This document shows positions 26,161-34,263 of a stretch of DNA of 64,000 nt, in pieces; position 1 is the stretch's first letter; the number at the start of each line of letters is the position of its first letter. The notes under the pieces are model-generated. The model worked only from the letters and a program-made list of their open reading frames with translations. It had not been told where the DNA came from and ran no database searches. Location of the stretch: NCBI GenBank assembly GCA_017468425.1, contig JAFUIO010000020.1, positions 29,185-93,184 on the forward strand, written 5' to 3'. Made by a program: the position numbers and the translations under genes. The DNA is from Clostridia bacterium (GTDB lineage: Bacteria > Bacillota > Clostridia > Oscillospirales > Acutalibacteraceae).

Positions 26161-27087
26161 ATGAGAGTAGTTTTTATGGGCACACCTGATTTTGCAGTGC
26201 CGTGCCTTGAAAAGCTTGTTGAATGCGGACATGATGTTGTGGGTGTTTTTACACAGCCTGATAAACCTGTGGGCAGAAAACGCATAATTACACCGCCTGA
26301 AGTTAAAGTATGTGCACTTAAGCATGGTATTGATGTTTATCAGCCTGAAAAAATGAGAGACGGTACAGCACTTGAAATTATTAAAGGTCTTAACCCTGAA
26401 TTGATAGTTGTTGTGGCTTACGGTAAAATTTTGCCGAAAGAAATTCTTGATTTTCCTAAATACGGTTGCATCAACATTCACGGCTCTTTACTGCCGAAAC
26501 TCCGCGGTGCAGCACCGATTCAATGGTCTGTTATCAATGGTGATGAATACGCAGGTGTAACTTCTATGATGATGAATGAAGGCCTTGACACAGGTGATAT
26601 GATTCTCAGAAGAGAAGTGAAAATTGATTTTAATGAAACATCCGGTCAGTTGTATGACAGATTATCTTTTGTAGGTGCTGATGTGCTTGAAGAAACTCTT
26701 TTGCAGTTGGAAAACGGCACTATGGTATGCACACCTCAGAATGATAAAGAATCAACATATGCGCCGTTGTTAAGCAAAGAATTATCAGAAATTAACTGGA
26801 ATGATACAGCTCTTGCTGTTTACAATAAAATCAGAGGTCTGAATCCGTGGCCTGTAGCTGTTACGTATATTGACGGAGTAAAATTTAAAATTTTTGAGTC
26901 CGAATATATCGAAAATGTTAAAGGTACAGCAGGTGAGATTGCGGATAGCAATAAAAAACTTGTTGTTGCTTGCGGTGACGGTAACGGAATTTCAATTAAA
27001 ACATTACAGCCTGACGGTAAAAAACAAATGGACATTGTTGCATATCTGTCAGGAAATAAACTTGAAAAAGGTAAAATTATCGGGTAG
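26161..27087 (+). CDS. fmt: methionyl-tRNA formyltransferase
   Basis: 308 residues; formylates Met-tRNA for translation initiation using 10-formyl-tetrahydrofolate. The N-terminal domain starts VVFMGTPDFAV and contains the catalytic region NIHGSLLPKLRGAAPIQW with Asn, His and the later Asp in GLDTGD. The C-terminal tRNA-binding domain starts around residue 205 at the INW motif. It is next to def and followed by a metallopeptidase gene. Confidence 0.96.
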   Translation: MRVVFMGTPDFAVPCLEKLVECGHDVVGVFTQPDKPVGRKRIITPPEVKVCALKHGIDVYQPEKMRDGTALEIIKGLNPELIVVVAYGKILPKEILDFPKYGCINIHGSLLPKLRGAAPIQWSVINGDEYAGVTSMMMNEGLDTGDMILRREVKIDFNETSGQLYDRLSFVGADVLEETLLQLENGTMVCTPQNDKESTYAPLLSKELSEINWNDTALAVYNKIRGLNPWPVAVTYIDGVKFKIFESEYIENVKGTAGEIADSNKKLVVACGDGNGISIKTLQPDGKKQMDIVAYLSGNKLEKGKIIG

Positions 27088-27096
27088 GTGATTATT

Positions 27097-27798
27097 GTGT
27101 GGTGGTATTATCTTGAAAGTTATTGGTTATATCTTGTAGTTGTTGGTCCTGCTTTGCTTTTTGCTATAGGTGCCCAGATAAAAGTTAAGAATAATTTCAA
27201 TAAATACTCACGCATTTTGTCTTCAAGAAGAATCACAGGTGCAATGGCAGCACAGCAGGTACTTTCATATTACGGCATACACGATGTTCGTATAGAGCAG
27301 GTATCAGGAAGACTCAGTGACCATTTTGACCCACGTACAAATGTTATAAGGTTGTCAGATGGTGTGTATAATTCGTGTTCAGTTGCTGCAATTGGTGTTG
27401 CCTGCCACGAAGCGGGTCATGCAGCACAACACGCTGAAGGCTATTCTCCCATTAAGGTGAGAAATGCAATTATACCTGTTTGTAATATAGGTTCAACTCT
27501 TGGTATTCCTATTGCGTTTGTAGGCTTGTTTTTCGGAAGCGATGCTCTTATCAATATCGGCCTTGCGTTATACTCGCTTATTGCTGTTTTTCAGTTTGTT
27601 ACACTTCCTGTTGAATTCAATGCAAGTAAAAGGGCAGTGGCAGTTATTTCTCAGATGAATATTTTAAGTGAGGAAGAACTTGTCGGCACAAAAAAGGTGC
27701 TTTCTGCCGCAGCAATGACATATGTTGCAGCGTTGGCAACTTCACTTGCAAACCTTTTAAGATTTATAATTATGTTTGGCAGAGGCAGAAGAAAATAA
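27097..27798 (+). CDS. YugP-like zinc metallopeptidase (PF04298)
   Basis: 233-residue membrane peptidase of the neutral zinc metallopeptidase family. An N-terminal membrane helix, the HEAGH zinc motif in CHEAGHAAQH near residue 110, and at least three further hydrophobic segments are seen. The frame is open from GTG 27088, but AGGTG at 27086-27090 is the ribosome binding site for GTG 27097, six bases on. Its place between fmt and rsmB is conserved in many Clostridia. Natural substrates are unknown. Confidence 0.87.
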   Translation: MWWYYLESYWLYLVVVGPALLFAIGAQIKVKNNFNKYSRILSSRRITGAMAAQQVLSYYGIHDVRIEQVSGRLSDHFDPRTNVIRLSDGVYNSCSVAAIGVACHEAGHAAQHAEGYSPIKVRNAIIPVCNIGSTLGIPIAFVGLFFGSDALINIGLALYSLIAVFQFVTLPVEFNASKRAVAVISQMNILSEEELVGTKKVLSAAAMTYVAALATSLANLLRFIIMFGRGRRK

Positions 27799-29132
27799 TG
27801 GGTATTAAAAATTCACCGCGTCAGAAAGCATTTGAAATATTGCTTAAGATACATGTATCAAACGCATATTCTAATCTGACGCTGGATACATATTTGCAAA
27901 AAGATAATATGGATTCCCGTGATAAGGCTTTTATCAGTGCGTTGGTTTATGGTGTTTGTGAAAGGCAGATTACGCTTGATTACAATTTGTCCCGCTACCT
28001 TAAGCAACCCATCAAAAAGCTTAAACCGGAAGTGCTGATAATTCTCAGATTAGGTGCTTATCAGATTTTGTTTATGGATAAAGTGCCTGTTTCTGCTGCG
28101 ATTAATGAAAGCGTAAACCTTACAAAAGCAAATAAATCAGCTTTCGCATCAGGACTGGTTAATGCTGTTCTCCGTAATGTTTCTAAAAAGGGAGTTGTTT
28201 TGCCGGAAGAAAACGATAAAAATTATCTTTCTGTTAAATACTCTTGTCCCGAATGGCTTGTAAATATGTGGTCGGAAGAATACGGAAGAGAAAACACAGA
28301 AGATATTTTATCTATGTCTATAGGCGAAGTACCGGTTTACATAAGAGTGAATACACTAAAAACAACATCTGACGAACTTGTTCTTTTACTTAAAAAAGAA
28401 GGCGTTACGGCAGAAAAATGTACAAGTATTCCGGATGCACTTGTGTTGAAAAAACAAGGCTCGGTTGAAAACCTTGAATGCTTTAAAAATGGATTATTCC
28501 ACGTTCAGGATTTATCTTCCCAGTTATGTTGTAAAACTCTCGGTGCGGAAGCGGGTGATACAGTTCTTGATGTCTGTTCTGCTCCCGGCGGTAAATCTTT
28601 TACAATTAGTCAGTATATAAAAGATTGCGGCTCTGTTATTTCATGTGATATTTATCCGTCCAGAGTACGATTAGTTGAAAGTGGTGCTGAAAGACTTGGT
28701 ATCAGTTCAATCAGCACAGAAGTATCAGATGCTTCTGTATACAATAAGAACTTTTCACAATACGATAAAGTTCTTTGTGATGTGCCTTGTTCAGGCTTGG
28801 GCATTATAAGAAGAAAGCCTGAAATCAAATATAAATCTCCGGAGGATATTGACAAATTACACAATTTGCAGTATCTTATATTATGTATAACCTCAAGATA
28901 TGTGAAAAATCAGGGCGTTCTTGTTTATTCAACCTGTAGCCTTAATCCGAGAGAAAATACTGAAGTTTGTCGACGTTTTCTCCGTGAGAATAAAGATTTT
29001 GTCTTGTGCGATATACAGGATGCAGATTCGTTCGGTAAAACAGAAGATAAAATGTTAACTGTTTTGCCTTCAAAAAATGATAGTGACGGCTTTTTTATAG
29101 CCAAATTTATGAGAAAAGAGGAACTGATTTGA
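27798..29132 (+). CDS. rsmB: RsmB, 16S rRNA m5C967 methyltransferase
   Basis: 444 residues. N-terminal NusB-like RNA-binding domain (ARQKAFEIL-type start through ILRLGAYQILFM), then the SAM domain with DVCSAPGGKSF and the two catalytic Cys motifs CDVPCSGLG and YSTCSL. It makes 5-methylcytosine in 16S rRNA. Overlaps the upstream gene by one base and rlmN by four. Confidence 0.95.
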   Translation: MGIKNSPRQKAFEILLKIHVSNAYSNLTLDTYLQKDNMDSRDKAFISALVYGVCERQITLDYNLSRYLKQPIKKLKPEVLIILRLGAYQILFMDKVPVSAAINESVNLTKANKSAFASGLVNAVLRNVSKKGVVLPEENDKNYLSVKYSCPEWLVNMWSEEYGRENTEDILSMSIGEVPVYIRVNTLKTTSDELVLLLKKEGVTAEKCTSIPDALVLKKQGSVENLECFKNGLFHVQDLSSQLCCKTLGAEAGDTVLDVCSAPGGKSFTISQYIKDCGSVISCDIYPSRVRLVESGAERLGISSISTEVSDASVYNKNFSQYDKVLCDVPCSGLGIIRRKPEIKYKSPEDIDKLHNLQYLILCITSRYVKNQGVLVYSTCSLNPRENTEVCRRFLRENKDFVLCDIQDADSFGKTEDKMLTVLPSKNDSDGFFIAKFMRKEELI

Positions 29133-30175
29133 GTAAGATTGATATTAAATCTATGACTAAAGATGAATTATCTCTTGCTCTTGAAGAAATCAAATTACCT
29201 CGATTCAGAACAAATCAGATTTTTTCATGGCTTCATCAGAAAGGTGTATCATCATTTGATGAAATGTCAAATTTGTCAAAACAATTAAGAGAAACTCTTG
29301 ATGACAGATTTATTATTAAATCATGTGTAATTGAAACAAAGCGTGTTTCCCGCGAAGACGGAACAATCAAGTATCTGTTTAAGCTTTCAGATGGTGAATA
29401 CATCGAGAGTGTTCTTATGAAATATAAATACGGCTATTCTCTTTGTGTTTCAACTCAGGTAGGATGCCGTATGGGGTGTAAATTCTGTGCGTCAACTTTG
29501 GGTGGCGTAATAAGGGATTTGTCTGCCTCAGAAATTCTTTCTCAGATTCATATGGCACAGAATGATGAGAATGTCCGCGTTTCACACGTAGTTTTAATGG
29601 GAATGGGCGAACCTTTTGACAATTTTGAAAATGTTAAAAGATTCCTTTTTCTTGCTAATTGTGATGAAGGTCTCAACCTTTCTATGCGTAATATTTCTCT
29701 TTCTACATGCGGTATCGTGCCTAAAATTTACGAGTTGATGGATGTGAATCTTCAGTTGACTCTTTCTGTTTCTTTGCACGCACCGAATGATAAAATCCGT
29801 TCTGAACTTATGCCTATAAATAAAAAATACAATGTAAGTGAACTTATTAAAGCTTGCAGAGATTATACCAAAAATACATCAAGACGTATTTCTTTTGAAT
29901 ATTCAATGATTTCAGGTGTCAATGATTCAGATGAATGTGCATATGAGTTATCTCAATTGCTCAAAGGAATGCTGTGTCATGTTAATCTGATACCGGTGAA
30001 TAATGTGCGTGAAAATAATTTTGTAAAAAGTGATGATAACAGATTAAAGAAATTTGTGTCTATACTTGAGAAAAATTCGATTAATGTTACAGTCAGAAGA
30101 ACTCTCGGTAAAGATATAGAGGCTTCCTGTGGGCAGCTTCGTAAAAAACATATCAGTACACAAGGAGGAGAATGA
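29129..30175 (+). CDS. rlmN: RlmN, 23S rRNA/tRNA adenine-C2 methyltransferase
   Basis: 348-residue radical SAM enzyme that makes 2-methyladenosine in 23S rRNA and tRNA. The cluster motif CRMGCKFCAS, the GMGEPFDN motif and the late Cys near the C terminus (ASCGQL) needed for the methylated-Cys mechanism are visible. It starts with TTG 29129, overlapping rsmB by four bases. Normal length. Confidence 0.95.
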   Translation: MSKIDIKSMTKDELSLALEEIKLPRFRTNQIFSWLHQKGVSSFDEMSNLSKQLRETLDDRFIIKSCVIETKRVSREDGTIKYLFKLSDGEYIESVLMKYKYGYSLCVSTQVGCRMGCKFCASTLGGVIRDLSASEILSQIHMAQNDENVRVSHVVLMGMGEPFDNFENVKRFLFLANCDEGLNLSMRNISLSTCGIVPKIYELMDVNLQLTLSVSLHAPNDKIRSELMPINKKYNVSELIKACRDYTKNTSRRISFEYSMISGVNDSDECAYELSQLLKGMLCHVNLIPVNNVRENNFVKSDDNRLKKFVSILEKNSINVTVRRTLGKDIEASCGQLRKKHISTQGGE

Positions 30176-30176
30176 G

Positions 30177-30899
30177 TTGAAAATTTACGGACAAACGAAT
30201 ATCGGCCTTGTGCGCTCTTCTAATCAGGATTTCTTTATGACAGGAAAACTTCCCGGTGGCGGTGTCTGGGCCGTTGTATGTGACGGAATGGGCGGTGCTT
30301 CAGGCGGAGATATTGCAAGTAAATTGGCAGTTGAGTCGATTGCTGAAAGAATTAATTCAAACTATAACGAAAAAATGAAACAGTTATCGGTTTCGAATCT
30401 GCTTGAATCAGCCATTAATTTTGCAAATATCAGAATATTTGATATGGCACGCGAAGATGAAACCTTGAAAGGGATGGGTACAACTGTTGTGGCGGCTATT
30501 GTAAGAGAGAATGAAGTGTTCATCTCTCATGCCGGCGACAGCAGAGCGTATATTATTAACGATGAAATCAGGCAGATTACAACTGACCATTCAATTGTTC
30601 AGGAAATGCTTGAAAGAGGTGAAATTACTTCAGATGAAGCGAAACATCACCCGATTAAGAATTATATTACAAGAGCTCTCGGAGTGACCGACAGAATTGC
30701 TGTTGATTTTACTGCTGAAAGTTTTAGTGAAAATGATATTCTTCTTTTGTGCACTGACGGATTATCAAACTGCGTTGAAAATGAAGAAATCTTTAACCTT
30801 GTAAAAACTGTTGATGAAGATACTGTACTGAAGCTTGTTGACGAAGCAAATGCTAACGGCGGTAATGATAATATAACGGTAGTTATAGCTTCTTATTAA
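30177..30899 (+). CDS. stp: Stp/PrpC, PP2C-type serine/threonine phosphatase
   Basis: 240-residue metal-dependent phosphatase, partner of the downstream PASTA kinase. Motifs: the N-terminal NIGLVRSSNQDFF, CDGMGG with metal Asp, GDSRAYII, TTDHS and the late DNITVV. The frame is open from 30129, but AGGAGGAG at 30163-30170 fits TTG 30177 six bases on, just after the rlmN stop. The pair with prkC dephosphorylates and phosphorylates envelope, translation and cell-division proteins. Confidence 0.95.
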   Translation: MKIYGQTNIGLVRSSNQDFFMTGKLPGGGVWAVVCDGMGGASGGDIASKLAVESIAERINSNYNEKMKQLSVSNLLESAINFANIRIFDMAREDETLKGMGTTVVAAIVRENEVFISHAGDSRAYIINDEIRQITTDHSIVQEMLERGEITSDEAKHHPIKNYITRALGVTDRIAVDFTAESFSENDILLLCTDGLSNCVENEEIFNLVKTVDEDTVLKLVDEANANGGNDNITVVIASY

Positions 30900-30925
30900 A
30901 AAAACGATACATAAGGAGATAAGAT

Positions 30926-32920
30926 ATGGATAGTTATGTTGGAAAGAGAATTGACGGCAGATACGAAATCAGAGAGATAATAGGCGTAGGTGGTATGGCT
31001 GTTGTCTACAAAGCTTATGATAATATCGACGACAGAATTGTTGCGGTGAAAATTCTTAAGGAAGAATTTCTGGCAAATGAGGAATTCCGTCGCAGATTTA
31101 AAAACGAATCAAAGGCTATTGCGGTGCTTTCACATCCCAATATTGTAAAAGTTTTCGACGTCAGCTTCGGTGACAGATTACAGTACATAGTAATGGAGTA
31201 TGTTGAAGGTATTACTCTTAAAGAGTATATTGAACAGCAGCAGGTTATTAACTGTAAAGAAGTTGTTCATTTCACTACTCAGATTCTCAGAGCACTTCAG
31301 CACGCTCATGATAAAGGTATTGTTCATCGCGATATCAAGCCTCAGAACATTATTCTTCTTCAGAACGGAAATATTAAAGTAACAGATTTTGGTATTGCAC
31401 GTTTCAGCAGAAGTGAAACACGCACCATGACAGAATCTGCAATCGGTTCAGTTCATTATGTTAGTCCTGAACAGGCAAGAGGCGAGGCAACTGACGGAAA
31501 AACTGATATATATTCTGTGGGTGTACTTGTGTACGAAATGCTTACAGGTCAGCTTCCTTTCCAAAGTGATAATGCTATTTCCGTTGCACTTATGCAGGTA
31601 AATGAAGATGCAATTCCTCCCAGCACGATTAATGAAGACGTGCCCACAGGTCTTGAACAGATTACAATGCGTGCTATGCAGAAAAACCAGAAAGAAAGAT
31701 ATCAGACTGCTGCTGAGATGCTTCTTGATATTGAAGAATATAAACGCAATCCAGCAGTTGTGTTTGATTATTCATATTTTGTTGACGATAATCCCACAAA
31801 ATTTGTAACCAGTGAAGAAGTAAAGACTTTTTCAGGTTTTTCAAGTGTTCATGAAGAAACACCTATCCCGAGTGCAGAGGAGATGAGTCTGCCTCATCCG
31901 AAACCTAAAAAGAAAAAGTCACCGTTACCGGTTATTGTTGGTATTCTTGCAGGTATTCTTGTTGTGCTTCTGCTTGCTGTCGGATATGTTTTCTTCAAAG
32001 ATCAGATAACCGATTTGTTTGCTTTCAAATCATCCGTTCCTGATTTTGTAGGAATGAATTATTATAATGATATCAAGGGTGAGGAACAGTTTGAAAAATT
32101 CACTTTTGAAATAGAAGAAAAGGTTTCAAAAGATGAAGAAGACGGTGTTGTTCTTGAACAGACACCTGAAGAAGGAACTAAAGTAAAACCAAGCGAAACA
32201 ATCAAACTTGTTATTGCTTCAGAACCGGAAGAACAGTTACTGCCTGATTTTTCTAATGGTGATTTGTTTGATGTGCGTGAAAGACTTAATGCTATGAGTC
32301 TTACTTATGTTGAACTTAAAGAAGTAAGCGAAACAATAGATGACGGTAAAGTTATAAGAACTGAACCTGTTGCAGGTTCAACAGTAAAGAGTGGCGACAA
32401 AATCACTATTTATGTCTGCTCAAAAGAAGGCGCTAAGGTTCATGTTCCTGACATCACAACGATGTCACTTGAAATGGCGAAGCTTGAACTTGAATCTGTA
32501 GGTCTTGTTCTTGATGCCAATTATACATCAGAAGGCAGTATGACTGTGCCTGAAGGTTATATCATCAGATGTACACCTACTGTTAATACAGAGGTTGAGC
32601 AGGGTTCATCAGTTTCTGTTGTTGTAAGTCTTGGTCAGAAAGCAACAACACGCGATATCAGCGTTAAACTTCCTACATCAGGCTCAGGTTCAATTGTTTA
32701 TAAGCTTAACGGTAATACTGTTCACACAGTTCCTGTTTACAGCTTCTACGGTAATTTGTATACTGCATCTGTAACAGGAGTAGGTGCAAGCGATGCTGTT
32801 GAAGTTTATGTTAGTGATAATCTTTACTTCAGCTGTAACGTTAACTTTACAACATCACCTCCCACAGTAACAAATGTAACAGATTACACAGGCACGATAG
32901 ATTACGGAACTTTATATTGA
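30926..32920 (+). CDS. prkC: PrkC/StkP-type PASTA serine/threonine kinase
   Basis: 664 residues. Cytoplasmic kinase domain at 1-270 with Gly-rich GVGGMAVVYKA, HRDIKPQN and DFGIARF; a basic stretch and one membrane helix at about 335-357; then three PASTA repeats outside the cell starting near residues 369, 436 and 503. PASTA domains bind muropeptides and control the kinase. After about residue 572 an extra ~90-residue Ser/Thr-rich domain follows that is not PASTA; relatives often have an Ig-like end here. Flanked by stp and rsgA as in Bacillus. Confidence 0.95.
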   Translation: MDSYVGKRIDGRYEIREIIGVGGMAVVYKAYDNIDDRIVAVKILKEEFLANEEFRRRFKNESKAIAVLSHPNIVKVFDVSFGDRLQYIVMEYVEGITLKEYIEQQQVINCKEVVHFTTQILRALQHAHDKGIVHRDIKPQNIILLQNGNIKVTDFGIARFSRSETRTMTESAIGSVHYVSPEQARGEATDGKTDIYSVGVLVYEMLTGQLPFQSDNAISVALMQVNEDAIPPSTINEDVPTGLEQITMRAMQKNQKERYQTAAEMLLDIEEYKRNPAVVFDYSYFVDDNPTKFVTSEEVKTFSGFSSVHEETPIPSAEEMSLPHPKPKKKKSPLPVIVGILAGILVVLLLAVGYVFFKDQITDLFAFKSSVPDFVGMNYYNDIKGEEQFEKFTFEIEEKVSKDEEDGVVLEQTPEEGTKVKPSETIKLVIASEPEEQLLPDFSNGDLFDVRERLNAMSLTYVELKEVSETIDDGKVIRTEPVAGSTVKSGDKITIYVCSKEGAKVHVPDITTMSLEMAKLELESVGLVLDANYTSEGSMTVPEGYIIRCTPTVNTEVEQGSSVSVVVSLGQKATTRDISVKLPTSGSGSIVYKLNGNTVHTVPVYSFYGNLYTASVTGVGASDAVEVYVSDNLYFSCNVNFTTSPPTVTNVTDYTGTIDYGTLY

Positions 32921-32939
32921 TTTTTAGGGGTTGACTTTA

Positions 32940-33821
32940 TTGCAGCAACTTGAAGGAACAATTATTAAAGGAATCGGCGGCTTCTATTATATAGAAGTCG
33001 CTGATGTTGTATACGAATGCAAGGCAAGAGGCATTTTCAGAAAAAATAAAATCTCGCCTTTGCCGGGAGACAGGGTGAAATTTACCGTAAATGACGGTGC
33101 TGAAAATACTATTGATGAAATTTTTCCGCGAAGAAATGTTCTTGTAAGACCGCCTATTGCAAATATCGACAGGTTGTTTGTTGTAACATCTGTTTGCGAA
33201 CCGAAACCTAATACATTGGTTATTGATAAACTTATTGCTATTGCGGAAAAGAATGATATTGAGCCTGTTGTTGTTATAACAAAAACAGACCTTGGTGATT
33301 ATTTAGAACTTGAAGAAATCTACAGAATGGCGGGATATGAAACTGTTGTAACATCTGCTGAAACAGGAGAAGGCGCAGAAAGAATAAAAGAACTTATTGA
33401 AGGTCATATCAGTGCTTTTGCAGGTAATACAGGAGTCGGTAAATCATCATTGCTTAATTCTGTTGACAAGACTCTTTCTTTGCAGACAGGCGAAATAAGC
33501 GATAAATTAGGCAGAGGCAGACACACTACACGACATATCGAGCTGTTCAAGGTCTGTGGCGGATATATTGCTGATACTCCGGGCTTTTCTTCTATTGATT
33601 TTCAGAATGCAGAAAAAATTCTGAAAGATGAACTGCCATTCTGCTTTAAGGAATTTGAAGAATATCTTGGCACTTGTAAATTTTCAACCTGTTCGCATAC
33701 GCAGGATAAGGGATGTAAAATTATCGAAGCTGTAAATGATGGTAAAATTCATCCTTCGCGTCACGAAAATTATATTACTATGTATAATGAAGTGAAAGAC
33801 CTAAAAGAATGGGAATTATAA
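32940..33821 (+). CDS. rsgA: RsgA, ribosome small subunit assembly GTPase
   Basis: About 293 residues. Circularly permuted GTPase: G4 ITKTDL comes before G1 GNTGVGKSS and G3 DTPGF. An N-terminal OB fold (GIGGFYY) and a C-terminal zinc site with C-x4-C-x-H-x5-C are present. It helps mature the 30S subunit and is often phosphorylated by PrkC. The frame runs from TTG 32931, but AGGGG at 32926-32930 points to TTG 32940. The usual downstream rpe and thiamine pyrophosphokinase genes are missing. The gene run ends at a strong terminator just after it. Confidence 0.94.
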   Translation: MQQLEGTIIKGIGGFYYIEVADVVYECKARGIFRKNKISPLPGDRVKFTVNDGAENTIDEIFPRRNVLVRPPIANIDRLFVVTSVCEPKPNTLVIDKLIAIAEKNDIEPVVVITKTDLGDYLELEEIYRMAGYETVVTSAETGEGAERIKELIEGHISAFAGNTGVGKSSLLNSVDKTLSLQTGEISDKLGRGRHTTRHIELFKVCGGYIADTPGFSSIDFQNAEKILKDELPFCFKEFEEYLGTCKFSTCSHTQDKGCKIIEAVNDGKIHPSRHENYITMYNEVKDLKEWEL

Positions 33822-33827
33822 TTCTGA

Positions 33828-33858
33828 GCCGTTGAAGTAATTAACTTCAACGGCTTTT
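33828..33858 (+). terminator. intrinsic terminator after rsgA
   Basis: Perfect ten-base stem GCCGTTGAAG / CTTCAACGGC with a seven-base loop, followed by TTTT. It begins seven bases after the rsgA stop and closes the long plus-strand gene run. Confidence 0.85.
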
Positions 33859-33885
33859 CACACTTGTTTATGCGTTGAATATAAT
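33857..33885 (+). promoter_or_regulatory. promoter for the two small genes before the GH38-like gene
   Basis: TTCACA (33857-33862), a 17-base spacer and TATAAT (33880-33885). It overlaps the T tract of the rsgA terminator and lies 30 bases before the 49-residue ORF. A sporulation sigma factor might be expected for a spoVM gene, but the elements read as vegetative. Confidence 0.5.
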
Positions 33886-33914
33886 AAAAATAGCAGGTAT
33901 TAAGAGGTGATTTT

Positions 33915-34064
33915 GTGAGACATCGCAGAAATTGTGGTTTAGGCATTGTTCTGATTTCTTTCGGAACAGGTTTGTTTATTGCAAGTTGTTTCCCAACATC
34001 ATTTCTCGTGGCTGTTATCGCTGTTTCGGTGATACTTATTGGTATTGCTGTATGCAAGAATTAA
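33915..34064 (+). CDS. 49-residue small membrane protein
   Basis: GTG 33915 follows AGAGGTG by five bases, and the frame ends at TAA 34062. The product has a basic start (MRHRRN) and two hydrophobic segments (about residues 9-25 and 31-46) ending VCKN. That is the size and pattern of a two-helix small membrane protein. It sits 15 bases upstream of the spoVM-like gene and the pair shares one promoter and one terminator. Not a named family that I recognise; a sporulation role is inferred only from the neighbour. Confidence 0.65.
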   Translation: MRHRRNCGLGIVLISFGTGLFIASCFPTSFLVAVIAVSVILIGIAVCKN

Positions 34065-34079
34065 TCTGGAGGTTCTGGT

Positions 34080-34172
34080 ATGAAAGTAATTGTTTTTAAA
34101 AATCCAAAAGTATTCGGTGGTTTGCTGAGAATGATTTTCGGTATAAAAAAACAGGATTTTTCAAACAGTTAA
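34080..34172 (+). CDS. spoVM: SpoVM-like sporulation peptide
   Basis: 30-residue product beginning MKVIVFKNPKVFGGLLR. Bacillus SpoVM is 26 residues, an amphipathic helix that recognises the curved forespore membrane and anchors the spore coat. The two share M1, K2, K7, P9, K10, the Gly pair at 13-14, R17 and G21 in the same positions, including the functionally important P9. GGAGG lies seven bases before ATG 34080. The location just after rsgA matches Bacillus, where spoVM follows the prkC-rsgA cluster. This combination makes the call strong despite the size. Confidence 0.8.
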   Translation: MKVIVFKNPKVFGGLLRMIFGIKKQDFSNS

Positions 34173-34179
34173 CATACCT

Positions 34180-34211
34180 TACTGCAGGGGGCTTCTCTGC
34201 AGTATTTTTTT
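34180..34211 (+). terminator. intrinsic terminator after spoVM-like gene
   Basis: Stem TACTGCAG / CTGCAGTA with a nine-base loop, followed by seven T. It starts eight bases after the SpoVM-like stop codon. Confidence 0.85.
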
Positions 34212-34212
34212 C

Positions 34213-34242
34213 TTGACTAAATATGCAACTGAGTGATATACT
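34213..34242 (+). promoter_or_regulatory. promoter of the GH38-like gene
   Basis: TTGACT (34213-34218), an 18-base spacer and TATACT (34237-34242), immediately after the preceding terminator and 22 bases before the ATG at 34264. Confidence 0.7.
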
Positions 34243-34263
34243 GACGGAAAGGAGTGATGCAAG

